Origin: an uncultured Clostridium sp.
Lineage (GTDB): Bacteria; Bacillota; Clostridia; Clostridiales; Clostridiaceae
Reading direction: 5' to 3'
Assembly: GCA_900543325.1 (NCBI GenBank)
Contig: UQQU01000004.1
Coordinates: 11,451 to 75,450, forward strand
DNA length: 64,000 nt
The translations under genes and the position numbers were made by a program. A model generated the notes under the pieces. It had not been told where the DNA came from, ran no database searches, and saw nothing but the letters and a program-made list of their open reading frames with translations. Positions 17,035 through 27,420 of this stretch are shown one piece after another; the first letter of the stretch is position 1; each line of letters starts with the position of its first letter.

Positions 17035-18258
17035 TTATTTAATTTTTAATTCCTTTATACATCTTCCCTTGTTAGTCCAAATAGGTAAATTCACAACATA
17101 TTTCTCAATTATATCTACACCTATTTCCTTAGCTTCTTCCTCTTGAATCATACCTTTTATCTCATTTAAAATTTCATCTAAACTTTTCTCCTGAGCTATT
17201 GCATATAAAAACTTTAGGAAATCATCTATTTCCTCTTCTGACATAATGAAATAATTTAAAAATCTTCGTTTAAAATCCCTTGCATAACTATTATCAACTT
17301 CCCAATTACTCTTAGATAATGATAATAATTCACTTTCAGAGAATTTTCTATAATCTCTATTTTTCATTTTTCTATTAATATCATTATAAAGACTAACATA
17401 ATTATCTATATTAGAATTAAATACAAAGGCCCCTTCAACAATATATTCATCACTATATTTAGAACTTTCCTTTAAAATATTAACTAACTCCTGATAATCA
17501 TATTCCTCAACTAAATATTGCTTTAAAAATTCAACAATTTGATATACTTCTAACAAACCATAAGCTCTAACCATCCCCCTATATAGATTTATTATCTTAG
17601 TATTATTTTTAATTTTACGTCTCACTTGAAAATCTTCTAATATTTTAACAAGCTCTTGAGTTACTGTTGGCATTAAGAACACCTTATTACCATCCTTATT
17701 TTCAACTGGAAATATTGCTCCAAGTTCAGCAAAATAATCTACATAAATTCCCTCATCATTAGATATATTATCTAAAATTCTTTCGCCATCATTTTTAGAA
17801 TATTTTCTTAAAGACTTAAATGCCTTTTCATCTAAAAGTTTAAATTTTTCTAATATAAGTGTTTCGTAAGATGATAATAAAACTTCCTTTAAGTCCTGTT
17901 TTTTATATTTATAAACTTTCCTAATACCTAAAGTTTCAGCAATCTTAGCTAATCTTTCCCTTGTCATAGCAGATAATAACTCATTTAAATCCTTAGAATA
18001 TGGTGTATTCTTAAATTGTCGTTCAATTCTTTTATTATTTGATTCACTTATAGAGTTACATAATTTCTCCATAGCCATTAATATATTATTAAGTTCTTCA
18101 TTATATCTATCTTCACCATTTTTTTCTATGAATTCTTCTAAATTAAAGGTTTTATACTCTTTCTTAACGCAATCCTCACACAACCATAATTGTAAGTTAA
18201 CATCAAAAAAGACAGCTTTTTTGCCACATTTCTCACACTTCTCACACTTTTGTTGCAT
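17035..18258 (-). CDS. Zinc-ribbon hypothetical protein, 407 aa
   Basis: The N-terminus is a zinc ribbon of the form C-x2-C-x2-C-x2-C followed about 18 residues on by C-x2-C ('CEKCEKCGK ... LCEDC'). Next comes a SAP/Rho-N-like helical segment ('RERLAKIAETLGIRKVYKYKK', about 105-125), then an all-helical body with 'NIDNYVSLYNDINRKMKNRDY'. This layout fits a nucleic-acid-associated protein but is not a family I can name. The start at 18258 is chosen over 18273 because a GGAGG lies 8 bases before it. Monocistronic. Confidence 0.68.
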   Translation of the reverse strand: MQQKCEKCEKCGKKAVFFDVNLQLWLCEDCVKKEYKTFNLEEFIEKNGEDRYNEELNNILMAMEKLCNSISESNNKRIERQFKNTPYSKDLNELLSAMTRERLAKIAETLGIRKVYKYKKQDLKEVLLSSYETLILEKFKLLDEKAFKSLRKYSKNDGERILDNISNDEGIYVDYFAELGAIFPVENKDGNKVFLMPTVTQELVKILEDFQVRRKIKNNTKIINLYRGMVRAYGLLEVYQIVEFLKQYLVEEYDYQELVNILKESSKYSDEYIVEGAFVFNSNIDNYVSLYNDINRKMKNRDYRKFSESELLSLSKSNWEVDNSYARDFKRRFLNYFIMSEEEIDDFLKFLYAIAQEKSLDEILNEIKGMIQEEEAKEIGVDIIEKYVVNLPIWTNKGRCIKELKIK

Positions 18259-18359
18259 TATCACGACCTCCATTCTCTACCTTTCACGCTTTTATCAGTA
18301 TTTCCAAATAAAATAAAATTTAGTCGCACTTTATGTAAGTTTTGTGTTTTAAAAGTACA

Positions 18360-18399
18360 AAAGTAGTACTCTAGCTGCACTTAGCTTGAGTACTACTTT
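18360..18399 (-). terminator. Intrinsic terminator of the histidine kinase gene
   Basis: AAAGTAGTACTC / GAGTACTACTTT, a 12-bp perfect stem with a 16-base loop, about 170 bases past the kinase stop. Confidence 0.7.
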
Positions 18400-18571
18400 A
18401 TAATATTTATTTATATATTAATATTCTTAAAAGTTATAAACTGTTACTATTTTTAGCCTGACAATACATTAATAATCTAAATATTTTATTCCTTTTTATA
18501 TCCAATTATAACCAATGATAACATTAATAGAATACAGGAAATTAATCAACTTATCTTTGCTTATTTATGTC

Positions 18572-20410
18572 TTAAATATATATATCTGAAAATTCTATAT
18601 TCATTCTTGTTACCGTACTATTAGATAAATCCCTATAATTTGATTCTTTAAAAGCTCCATTATCACTTAAAACTTTAACTGGTAACTTTATAGTAAATTC
18701 ACTTCCAACGCCAACTTCACTTTTAACTTCTATTGTACCACCCTGAATTTTAACCAAATCTTTTACCAGGGACAGCCCTATACCACTTCCCTCACTTCGC
18801 TTTCTAAGTCTATTCTCTACTTGCTTAAATCTTTCAAAAATAACTTTCAACTTATTATTTGGTATTCCAATTCCATTATCTTTTACAGTTATATTAAATG
18901 TTTCACCACAATCTTTTAATAATACTTCTATCTTTCCTGGTGAATTAGTATACTTAATACTATTGGAAAGTAAGTTAAGCATAGTTCTCTCTAACTTCTC
19001 CAAATCAAATGCCATAATTTTTTCTTCAACATCTGTATCAAAAGTTAAAGTAATATCATTTTGCTTAGCAAAGTCAGCCACAGACATAGCTATATTTTCT
19101 ATAAAATGTACTATATTATAATTTTTAGGCTCATACTCATAATATCCACAATCAAACTTAGTAGAGTCTATTAAGTTATTAACTAACTTTAATAGACGTT
19201 TAGAATTTTGATTTATTATTTCAATATAGTTTTTCAATCTATTGTTATTCTTCAATGAATCTTTTTCTACTAACTCAATAGTTTGCAATGAACTAAAAAT
19301 TAGATTTAAAGGAGTTCTTAGCTCATGTGATAAATTTGCAAAAAACTCTAGTCTCAATCTTTCAATTTCACTTCTATGAGAAATATCCCTTACTGTATCA
19401 ATGATACCTACTAGATTACCATAGCTATCTAAAAAAGGTTCTTTTATTATTTCAAACTCTACAGATTTTTCATTAATTTTAATAGATTCATTGTATATTT
19501 TTTTACGACCTTCATTAATAACCTCTAAATCTGTAGCAACAGTATTTTTAAACATATTATTTAATCTAGGAATATCAGTAACTTTTTTCCCTATAACTTC
19601 TTCTCTAGTAAGATTTAATTCTTCTAAAAAACTATTATTACAATCTAAATAAACTCCATCACTGTCCTTGAGAATTATGTACTCAGATATATTATTAGTT
19701 ATATATGCTAACGTATTACCGTCATTTATTTTTTCCATTTTCCCAATTATATCTTCAAGAATTCCTATAACTCCAATTACTTCATTATTATTATATAATG
19801 CATATCTATGAAGTGAATAAAGCTTATCTTTTAATTTACAAATTTCTCTGCGATAAAATTTTTTTGATTCTATAAATGTTTCACAACATTTTGCATATTT
19901 TCTCCCTTTATCTTGTCCAAATATTTTAATATCGTCTAATCCATAAATATCTTCATTATCACATCCAGACAGCACTTTAAAATTTTCACTGGCATAAACA
20001 TATCTATTTTTTATATCCTTAATAAAGAAAATTTGATCTTTTCTCTGAATATCTTCTAAGAAACGTTTATCAATACAATTTTCAAAGTATAATGAAAAAT
20101 GATTATCATCTTCTTTTTGTATAATTATATTAATAAAATCCTTTAATTGTTTAATGTACTTAGTATAATTTGAATTCTTACCACTAGGATTCTTTAATAT
20201 TTTAATAAAATCTTTATCTTCCTTATACTCTGATAAAACATCAAAAAAATCTTTATATATCACTTCTTTGTAATCCATACCCAATAATAGAAGCATTTTA
20301 TCATTAACATATTCAATTTCCATATTTAAATCTTCATTTTTCCCAAAACTACATTTTACATATAACATAGCTATAGGCATTTTATCCAAAATTTCTTTAC
20401 ACACTCTCAT
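18572..20410 (-). CDS. Orphan PAS-domain sensor histidine kinase
   Basis: A 612-residue cytoplasmic sensor kinase without transmembrane segments. Three PAS-like regions lie at about 10-110, 118-222 and 232-345. HisKA follows with phosphoacceptor His362 ('NLSHELRTPLNLIF'), then HATPase_c with the N box 'LLSNSIKYT', G1 'DNGIGIP' and G2 'GSGIGLSLV'. It should autophosphorylate and pass phosphate to a response regulator, but none is adjacent. Soluble PAS kinases of this kind are used in clostridia for sporulation (orphan kinases acting on Spo0A) and redox sensing; the role here is inferred. Confidence 0.9.
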   Translation of the reverse strand: MRVCKEILDKMPIAMLYVKCSFGKNEDLNMEIEYVNDKMLLLLGMDYKEVIYKDFFDVLSEYKEDKDFIKILKNPSGKNSNYTKYIKQLKDFINIIIQKEDDNHFSLYFENCIDKRFLEDIQRKDQIFFIKDIKNRYVYASENFKVLSGCDNEDIYGLDDIKIFGQDKGRKYAKCCETFIESKKFYRREICKLKDKLYSLHRYALYNNNEVIGVIGILEDIIGKMEKINDGNTLAYITNNISEYIILKDSDGVYLDCNNSFLEELNLTREEVIGKKVTDIPRLNNMFKNTVATDLEVINEGRKKIYNESIKINEKSVEFEIIKEPFLDSYGNLVGIIDTVRDISHRSEIERLRLEFFANLSHELRTPLNLIFSSLQTIELVEKDSLKNNNRLKNYIEIINQNSKRLLKLVNNLIDSTKFDCGYYEYEPKNYNIVHFIENIAMSVADFAKQNDITLTFDTDVEEKIMAFDLEKLERTMLNLLSNSIKYTNSPGKIEVLLKDCGETFNITVKDNGIGIPNNKLKVIFERFKQVENRLRKRSEGSGIGLSLVKDLVKIQGGTIEVKSEVGVGSEFTIKLPVKVLSDNGAFKESNYRDLSNSTVTRMNIEFSDIYI

Positions 20411-20496
20411 TTCTACATCCTCTGATACTAAAATTCTGTCTTTATATATAAATAATTACAATTATATTACATTTTTATTTATATTTGCAATATAAA

Positions 20497-20534
20497 AATA
20501 GCGATTATTTATTTCACTATATAATCACTATTTC
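20497..20534 (-). terminator. Intrinsic terminator
   Basis: AAATAG-C-GATTAT / ATAATC-A-CTATTT stem with one mismatch, 21 bases past the GNAT stop. Confidence 0.65.
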
Positions 20535-20554
20535 AAAAAGTACTATCTATTAAA

Positions 20555-21148
20555 TTAAATAACTTTAATCATTCTATATAAAGTATGAGAATAATACGGT
20601 TCTTCTTCTTCAAATACAAAGTTTAACTTTTCATAAAAACTTTTAACACCAGCATCTTTTGCTAACAAAGAGCAACTTTTATATCCTGCTTTTTTAGCAC
20701 TTTCTTCAGCTAATTTTATAAGAGCTTTTCCAATTCCCTTACCTCTATACTCTTCTAAAGTAGCTAAATTAGCAATATAAAACTCATTTTTCTCACACTC
20801 ATTAAACCCTAATTCTAAAATAACATCTTTTAAAAATCTAATTTTATTTTTTATTCCTTTAATATACTTAATTAACTTTATAATTGTTATTAAATCTAGC
20901 TTTGATAAATCTTTTCCTTTTATTAATATTATAGCTCCACAAATCTTACCCTCTAGTTCTGCAACTTCAACATTCTTATATGAATACCTAGAATCTTCAC
21001 TTTCTACTAGCCATTTTATTCTATGAATTATTTCATCCTTACTGCCATAACCCCAGACGTGCTCAGGATCATCTTCTGTTTTATATACCAGTTCTGCAAT
21101 AATTGTCGAGTCTCCTTTTGTTGCTTCTCTTAACGTGAAACTTTCCAT
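20555..21148 (-). CDS. GNAT family N-acetyltransferase
   Basis: A 197-residue acetyl-CoA-dependent acetyltransferase. It shows the GNAT core: N-terminal 'LREATKGDSTIIAELV', beta-4 'FYIANLATLEEYRGKGIG' with the acetyl-CoA pyrophosphate loop RGKGIG near residue 135, and C-terminal 'AKKAGYKSCSLLAKD ... FYEKLNF'. Substrate cannot be told from sequence. Monocistronic. Confidence 0.88.
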   Translation of the reverse strand: MESFTLREATKGDSTIIAELVYKTEDDPEHVWGYGSKDEIIHRIKWLVESEDSRYSYKNVEVAELEGKICGAIILIKGKDLSKLDLITIIKLIKYIKGIKNKIRFLKDVILELGFNECEKNEFYIANLATLEEYRGKGIGKALIKLAEESAKKAGYKSCSLLAKDAGVKSFYEKLNFVFEEEEPYYSHTLYRMIKVI

Positions 21149-21366
21149 AAAAATTCCTCTCTTCTTTAAAAAATATAATAAAAACTTTATATATTTATTA
21201 TATTTTTAAGTAATTATATATTTAAGGCTTTGTGGATGTTAAAATATGTACTTATATGTTCATAATTATTAATAAACTTAATTGTAAATTAATACAAATG
21301 TACTTCTTTTAACCGGAAATTAATGTACTCTTATTTTAGTAATGAAAAGATATCTTTTCATTTATT

Positions 21367-21401
21367 AAAAAAGAAGCCAAAATTAATTTGACTTCTTTTT
21401 T
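21367..21401 (-). terminator. Intrinsic terminator of pepA
   Basis: AAAAGAAG / CTTCTTTT stem with inner CAAA-TT-AATTTG pairing and flanking A/T runs, 10 bases past the pepA stop. Confidence 0.75.
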
Positions 21402-21410
21402 AATTTATTT

Positions 21411-22862
21411 TTATTTATGTTTACACTTATGCTTAACAACTAATTCATATAAAGTTGCAACTGGCGCTCCTGTTCCTCCCTTTGGTGTAGTATCATTTCC
21501 ACCATCAGTCCAAGAAGTTCCTGCAATATCTAAATGTAACCAAGGCTTATCTTGTACAAACTCCTCAATAAACATACCTGCAGTAATTGTTCCACCATAA
21601 CGTCCACCAATATTCTTAAGATCTGCAAAATCTCCCTTATAAAGCTTCTTAAAGCATTTATCATTAGGTAATCTCCAGAACTTTTCACCACTTCTCTTTG
21701 CAGCAACTAATAACTCTTCATAAAAAGCATCATCATTACTTAATACTCCTGTTATTTCAGTTCCAAGGGCTACTAATACTGCTCCTGTAAGAGTTGCTAC
21801 ATCTACTATCTTATCTACATTTTCTTTTTCAATAATATAAGTAATAGCATCAACTAAAGTTAATCTTCCTTCTGCATCTGTATTTAAAACTTCAATAGTT
21901 TTACCTGCCATAGAACCAATAATATCTCCTGGCTTATAGCTTCCACCTGAAATAGCATTTTCACAAGCTGCTACAACTGCTACAACATTTTTTTCCACCT
22001 TATTTTTTGCAAGTGCCTTCATTGTTCCAATAACAGCAGCTGCTCCACCCATGTCACTTTTCATAGTATCCATAGAAGTTGATGGCTTAAGAGAATATCC
22101 ACCAGTATCAAAAGTAAGTCCTTTACCTACAAGCCCTACTATTTCATCACTATGAGCGTTACCCATATATCTCATAACAATTAATTTTGGTCTGTGTACA
22201 GAACCTTTTGCAACTTCTAAGAAAGCTTTCATTCCTAATTCTTCTATTTGCTTTTCATCAAATACTTCTACTTCAAATCCGCTTTCTTTTCCTACTTCTA
22301 CAGCTCTTTCTGCTAAAGTTTCTGGATATAATATATTAGCTGGTTCATTTACAAGATCACGAGCTAAGATAATACCATCTGCAACATTGCTTGCTTCTTC
22401 TATTTTTTCTCTCATCTTATCAAACTTTTCTTTTGGCCCACCTATTATAGTTACCTTTGGTTCATAAGATTCTTTACTTTGCTTATACTTATCAAATTTA
22501 TAGCTAGCTAACTTTATACCTTGTACTATAGACTTAGTAACTCCACCAGTACATAATCCATTAGCTTTTATAAAATTAATGCTTAAGTCATCTATTTTTA
22601 ACTTTTCTGCTTGTTTAATCCCTCTAGCTACTGCATTTATTAAATCTGTTCTTTCTAAGTCTTCATATTTTCCAAGACCTACAAAAATTTCATAATTTAA
22701 TTCATTAGTAGTTTTATAAAATACTTGACCACTTTTTCCTTCAAAAACCTTTTTAGCTTTTAAAACTTCAACTACTTCATTATTTGCTGGCTTATCTTCA
22801 TATACAAGGTTAATAGCACCTTGGAAGCTACCAATAGTTAAATCATTTACTTCTATTATCAT
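21411..22862 (-). CDS. pepA: Leucyl aminopeptidase (M17)
   Basis: A 483-residue M17 cytosolic aminopeptidase, full length for the family, removing N-terminal residues from peptides. The C-terminal catalytic domain holds the two-metal site: 'VGKGLTFDTGGYSLKP' (about 250-265), 'MKSDMGGAAAV' and the signature NTDAEGRL near 338-345. The regulatory N-terminal domain spans about 1-165. The ATG is preceded by AGGAGAGA. Its own terminator follows. Confidence 0.95.
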   Translation of the reverse strand: MIIEVNDLTIGSFQGAINLVYEDKPANNEVVEVLKAKKVFEGKSGQVFYKTTNELNYEIFVGLGKYEDLERTDLINAVARGIKQAEKLKIDDLSINFIKANGLCTGGVTKSIVQGIKLASYKFDKYKQSKESYEPKVTIIGGPKEKFDKMREKIEEASNVADGIILARDLVNEPANILYPETLAERAVEVGKESGFEVEVFDEKQIEELGMKAFLEVAKGSVHRPKLIVMRYMGNAHSDEIVGLVGKGLTFDTGGYSLKPSTSMDTMKSDMGGAAAVIGTMKALAKNKVEKNVVAVVAACENAISGGSYKPGDIIGSMAGKTIEVLNTDAEGRLTLVDAITYIIEKENVDKIVDVATLTGAVLVALGTEITGVLSNDDAFYEELLVAAKRSGEKFWRLPNDKCFKKLYKGDFADLKNIGGRYGGTITAGMFIEEFVQDKPWLHLDIAGTSWTDGGNDTTPKGGTGAPVATLYELVVKHKCKHK

Positions 22863-22975
22863 TTTCTCTCTCCTAACTATAGTTTTTATTTAATAACTTT
22901 TCTTTATTATACTACAAATATATACAAGGTCAATCCACATATTGGTTATATATGTACATATTATTTCATTTTATG

Positions 22976-23555
22976 TTAAATATTTAAAATCAACTTTTCT
23001 TCCCATATCAAAGATAATAACTTATTTAAATCTACACATTGTACTCTTTGGTTTTCATATGTAACCCAATAAAATTTTAGTGATTCTGAGCACATTACTG
23101 ATGTTTTAATCTATGCCAAGAGTAGTTTGGACTATTAGTCATAACTCCCATAGAATTACGATAAATTTATACCCCTTGTTCATCACTTTCAATAATTATT
23201 GTTTCTCCAGTTCTATCTGTAAATGCCCAGTGGATTGTTAGTATCATTCCAAGCATAGGCATAGCTAATATTGTAATCTTATTATTAAGAGCATCAACTA
23301 CCTCTTCTACATTTGAACATTGTGTTAAAATATATGTAACAACAAAAGGTGGTTGAAGTGGTAATGTTCCTTCCTTTGCTTCTGATGGATAATGAGCAAA
23401 ATTTCCAAAATATACCTGTTCTCCCATTAAGACTTTTTCATTAATACCTTCATATAAAACAGGTGTAGACTCAATAAGAAGTGAACCTGTTCCTACTGCT
23501 GCATATTTAGATGTAGTTTTTGTATCTTTAAAACTTCTTTTATATTAATCATATC
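22976..23555 (-). pseudogene. Choloylglycine (bile salt) hydrolase remnant
   Basis: Conceptual translation over several frames gives pieces of a Ntn-hydrolase of the bile salt hydrolase family: 'SKYAAVGTGSLL', 'GNFAHYPSEAKEG', 'TQCSNVEEVVDAL', 'MLGMILTIHWAFTDRTGE', then in another frame 'RNSMGVMTNSPNYSWH', and lastly 'FYWVTYENQRVQCVDLN'. The nucleophile Cys2 and the first residues are missing, two frame changes interrupt it, and a block before the C-terminus is deleted. Only an 86-codon stretch (23167-23427) remains open. No active enzyme can result. Confidence 0.85.
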
Positions 23556-23730
23556 TTACCTCGTATAAATAAATATATTTTTTAATATTAATATCTTTTA
23601 CAAAATCAAGCTTAGTAATTCATACTCCTATACCCTATTTACTTATTAAATTTTTAATATATCTAGACTATTATTTATTTTTATTTATAATACTAAATAA
23701 ATAATATTTACATTTAAGGAGGAAATATAT

Positions 23731-24027
23731 ATGAAATATTTTGTTGTTGAAGGTATATTAAAAGCTACTGATAAAATAAATAATACTATTATGACTGAAC
23801 ATATGGCTTATACCCAAAAAGCAATGAATTCTGGACTTATATTAATGTCTGGACTTAAATCTGATATGAGCGGTGGTATATTTGTAATAAAAGCTGACTC
23901 TGTTGAAAAAATTAATGATTATTTAAATAATGAACCCTTTAAGGTTTATGGAATACAAGATTATAAAGTTACAGAGTTTGATGCTCACTATTTCAATGAA
24001 TCACCTTCAGAATGGTTTAAAAAATAA
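23731..24027 (+). CDS. YciI-like (YCII-related) protein
   Basis: A 98-residue ferredoxin-like fold protein of the YCII family: 'MTEHMAYTQKAMNSGLILMSG' with the conserved His near residue 24, and 'IFVIKADSVEKINDYLNNEPF'. AGGAGG precedes the ATG. The family is mostly of unknown function; some members are dehydrochlorinases or signalling partners. Isolated gene with its own terminator. Confidence 0.8.
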   Translation: MKYFVVEGILKATDKINNTIMTEHMAYTQKAMNSGLILMSGLKSDMSGGIFVIKADSVEKINDYLNNEPFKVYGIQDYKVTEFDAHYFNESPSEWFKK

Positions 24028-24031
24028 TAAT

Positions 24032-24067
24032 AAAGCAGTAGTTAAAAAAATTTTTAACTACTGCTTT
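24032..24067. terminator. Bidirectional intrinsic terminator
   Basis: A 17-bp perfect stem (AAAGCAGTAGTTAAAAA and complement) with a 2-base loop, shared by the YciI-like gene and the decayed dehydrogenase. Confidence 0.85.
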
Positions 24068-24113
24068 ATAACTTACTACTTAATAACCTTAAAGCTTTTA
24101 CTTTATTTTCACT

Positions 24114-24655
24114 CTATCTACTTTTTGAATATTCATCTGTATCTAAAATTGCTTTAACAAATTCCTCTTCTGTTACTTCATAAGGAGTGCAATACCATTC
24201 TGTTACTCCATTCATTCTACTGAACATCTTCTTTCTTAATACCAATATCATCTAAACATGTTGGAAGTCCAATACTCTTATTAAACTCATAAATTCTATC
24301 ACGCTTTTCAAATTGTTTATCATAGGTTAATAAACATAAAACTCCAAAAGATACTATTTCTCCATGAAGATGTCCACTACATCCTGGTATAACAGTTGAA
24401 CCATAATAAACACAATGAGCTAAACTACTATTATAGTAATACTTCTCTGCATCACTAGTTAAATTTGATACTAAGCCTGTACTAATAATAATGTCTAATA
24501 CTATTTGCTCTAACTCATATGTTTGATTTAGATATAGCTGTTTTTCCACCAATGACTACTACTTTATTACCATATCTTCTTGTAACATATGGTATCTTTT
24601 TGTAAGAATCTACTCCTATACTATAATTAGGTAAAAACACACTATAATTTGACAT
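24114..24655 (-). pseudogene. Iron-containing alcohol/glycerol dehydrogenase remnant
   Basis: The intact start (SD GGAGG, then 'MSNYSVFLPNYSIGVD' and 'YGNKVVVIGGKTAI') runs to a frame break near 24530. An internal stretch resumes in another frame ('YYYNSSLAHCVYYG', 'CSGHLHGEIVSFGVL' with the metal-ligand His). A further stop near 24217 is followed in a third frame by the C-terminus ('VTEWYCTPYEVTEEEF'). Most of the NAD domain is deleted. The parent is the GldA/YbdH branch of iron-containing alcohol dehydrogenases. Confidence 0.85.
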
Positions 24656-24778
24656 AAATATTCCCTCCCCAAATTCTATATAATTCTATATTATCCGTTA
24701 TAATACTATAAGGCTTTAATTTGCAAAAAAAATAGAGTTTATCCTACTTACAGTCTAAACTCTACTTATAATTTAAAT

Positions 24779-26164
24779 TTATACAACTTTCTTTTCAAAG
24801 CTTCTATTTTCACCTATATGCTTAAACTCAATATATATCATAGCAATAGATACAGCTCCTGCTATAAAGTCAGCAATAGGTCCTGAATACATTATTCCGT
24901 CAATACCAATAAATAAAGGTAATATGATTATTAAAGGTAACAAGAATAATATCTGTCTTGTTAATGATAAAAATATACCCTTCTTTGGCTTTCCTATAGC
25001 CGTAAAGAAATTAGATGATATTGGTTGGAAACAATTTATAAATGTAAATAATAAAAATATTCTAAAATACTTTACAGCAAAAGAATAATAAGCTTCTGAT
25101 CCTGAACCAAAAATAGACACTATCTGTCTTGGCATAAACTGAAATATAAGAAATGCTATTACAGATACTATTACACCATAGCTTATAGCTGTAGAATATG
25201 CTTTTTTTACTCTGTCATATTTTGCTGCTCCATAGTTAAAGCTTACTATAGGCTGTAATCCTTGAGAAAGACCTATTACTATTGACATATAAATTTGATT
25301 TACTTTTGTAATAATTCCTGCACATGCAAGTGGTATTGATTCACCATATACAGATAAAGCTCCATAATAAGTTAATGATTTATTCATTACAATTTGTACA
25401 ATCATCATGGCAAGCTGATTAAAAAATGGTGCTGCACCTAAGGAAATTATTTTACTAACAAAATTCCAATTAGGTATTAAATGTTTTCTTTCTATTTTTC
25501 CAGTTTTATATTTAAATAAATATCTTAAAGCTAATGAAGCTCCAAAAATTTGTCCTATAATTGTAGCTAAACCAGCTCCCACCATTCCCATATTTAAGCC
25601 AAATATAAATATAGGATCTAAGATAATATTAATTATAGCCCCTGATAAATTACAGAGCATACTATATTTAGGGCTTCCATCAGCTCTTATCAAATGTCCT
25701 CCACCTGTAGAAAATATTAAAAATGGAAAACCAATTGCAGTTACCCTTGTATAGTTTTTAGCATAACCTAAAACATTAGCGGGAGAACCAAAAAATATAA
25801 GCATAGGTTCTAAAAAAATCTCAATTATGACACATAATACTACTCCAGAAGCAAATAATAAAAAAGCTGAATTTCCTATATAATATAATGCCTTTTCCCT
25901 ATTCCCCTCTCCTAATGTTAAATTAAAAGCTGACGCTGCTCCGATTCCTAATAATAACGCTATAGCGATACATGATGTAGTTAAAGGAAATGTTATATTA
26001 GTTGCAGCATTTCCAAGCTCACCGACACTTCTTCCAATAAAAAACTGATCCACAATATTGTATAATGCACTAACAAGCATTGCTATTATACTTGGAATTG
26101 CAAAATTATTTAATAATTTGCTTATTGGCTCTGTTCCTAAATTATTTTTCCTTTTATTTTCCAT
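24779..26164 (-). CDS. MATE family multidrug/sodium efflux protein (MepA-like)
   Basis: A 461-residue, 12-segment membrane transporter of the MATE family. It has the internal twofold repeat and the N-terminal motif 'PISKLLNNFAIPSIIAMLVSA' with 'NIVDQFFIGRSVGELGNAA' typical of the MepA subgroup. It should export cationic compounds in exchange for Na+ or H+. Full length and intact. No MarR-type regulator is adjacent. Confidence 0.88.
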   Translation of the reverse strand: MENKRKNNLGTEPISKLLNNFAIPSIIAMLVSALYNIVDQFFIGRSVGELGNAATNITFPLTTSCIAIALLLGIGAASAFNLTLGEGNREKALYYIGNSAFLLFASGVVLCVIIEIFLEPMLIFFGSPANVLGYAKNYTRVTAIGFPFLIFSTGGGHLIRADGSPKYSMLCNLSGAIINIILDPIFIFGLNMGMVGAGLATIIGQIFGASLALRYLFKYKTGKIERKHLIPNWNFVSKIISLGAAPFFNQLAMMIVQIVMNKSLTYYGALSVYGESIPLACAGIITKVNQIYMSIVIGLSQGLQPIVSFNYGAAKYDRVKKAYSTAISYGVIVSVIAFLIFQFMPRQIVSIFGSGSEAYYSFAVKYFRIFLLFTFINCFQPISSNFFTAIGKPKKGIFLSLTRQILFLLPLIIILPLFIGIDGIMYSGPIADFIAGAVSIAMIYIEFKHIGENRSFEKKVV

Positions 26165-26241
26165 TTATCTCCCCTCTTCCTTAGTCTTCTTTATATATTA
26201 TTTCTAAAAATTTAGTTTTAATAATAAAAAATCTATAGTGA

Positions 26242-27306
26242 AAAATATTTAATGCACCAAATGTTAAATTAGATTTTCAAATAGATAAAGAACTTACATC
26301 TCAAATTATAAAAAATGCATCTATGGAAGACATTCCTACTGCATCATTAGATGAAAATACTGCAAATTTATATAATATAGATTTAGAACTTGACCATGGT
26401 GCCATGGTTCCTTTATATTTTGTAGACAATAAAAAGAACTATAAACTAGTTCATATCACTTATGGAATGCTTTCTCCTTTAGAACTTATGAACTTTGGTA
26501 AATGTATAAATAAAGCTGTTCTTGATACTAATAAAAAAGCTGTTTTCATAGCCTCTGGAGATTTGTCTCATAGATTAACAAAAGATGGGCCTTATCCTTA
26601 TACACCACTTGGTGCAGAATTTGATAAGAAATTAATTAGTACTTTAGAAAAAGGTGATTTAAAAAGCTTATTTACTTTAGATAAACATTTAATATGCGAA
26701 GCTGGTGAATGTGGCTTAAGATCACTTTATATATTAGCTGGTGCTATAAATGACAATACTATATCATCTAAATTATTAAGTTATGAAGGTCCTTTTGGAG
26801 TTGGTTATGGAATTATGGAATTTACTCCATCTTCTAATAAAAATGCTGATTTATATAGTGAACTTCTAAAAGATAAAAATAAGGAAAATGAAAGAAGGAT
26901 AAAAGAAGGTAATGTTTATACTCGTCTTGCAAGATTAAATCTTAATTACTACTTTAATAATGGTAGGCTATTAACTGTAGATGAGCTAATTAATAGCAAT
27001 TATGATGATATATCTAAATTGTTAAATGATAAAAAAGGCGTATTTGTTTCCCTTAAAATTAATGGTGATTTAAGAGGATGTATTGGAACAACTGAACCTA
27101 CTACAAATTCTATTGCTGAAGAAATAATAAATAATTCTATTAGTGCAGCTTTAAATGATCCAAGATTTTCACCCCTTAGAAAAGAAGAACTTATGGATAT
27201 AGATATATCTGTTGACCTTTTATATCCACCAGAAGAAACTACCTTTGAAGAATTAGATTCTGAAAAATATGGTGTTATAGTATCTTGTGGACATAGAAGA
27301 ACTTAA
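26242..27306 (+). pseudogene. MEMO-AMMECR1 fusion protein, truncated at both ends
   Basis: The open frame (ATG at 26323; readable from 26242) encodes the second half of a MEMO-type domain ('YELD'-like 'DLELDHGAMVPLYF', 'VFIASGDLSHRL', 'CEAGECGLRSLYIL', 'FGVGYGIMEF') and the first part of AMMECR1 ('TRLARLNLNYYF', 'GVFVSLKINGDLRGCIGTTEP', 'DPRFSPL'). About 130 N-terminal residues of MEMO and the last third of AMMECR1 are missing, ending abruptly at 'VIVSCGHRRT'. The usual third partner, an AmmeMemoRadiSam radical enzyme, is absent. No plausible start signal exists for a whole domain, so I call it a remnant. Confidence 0.8.
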
Positions 27307-27356
27307 ATTTTGTTTAAATATATAAACAATAAAAGTTATTAAATTATAAAATTTAA

Positions 27357-27400
27357 AGGTAGTAACAAGATTTGATTTTCTATATTTCTTATTACTACCT
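27357..27400. terminator. Bidirectional hairpin terminator
   Basis: AGGTAGTAA / TTACTACCT stem with a 26-base loop, between convergent units. Confidence 0.65.
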
Positions 27401-27420
27401 ATTTTATAAATTTAAATTAA

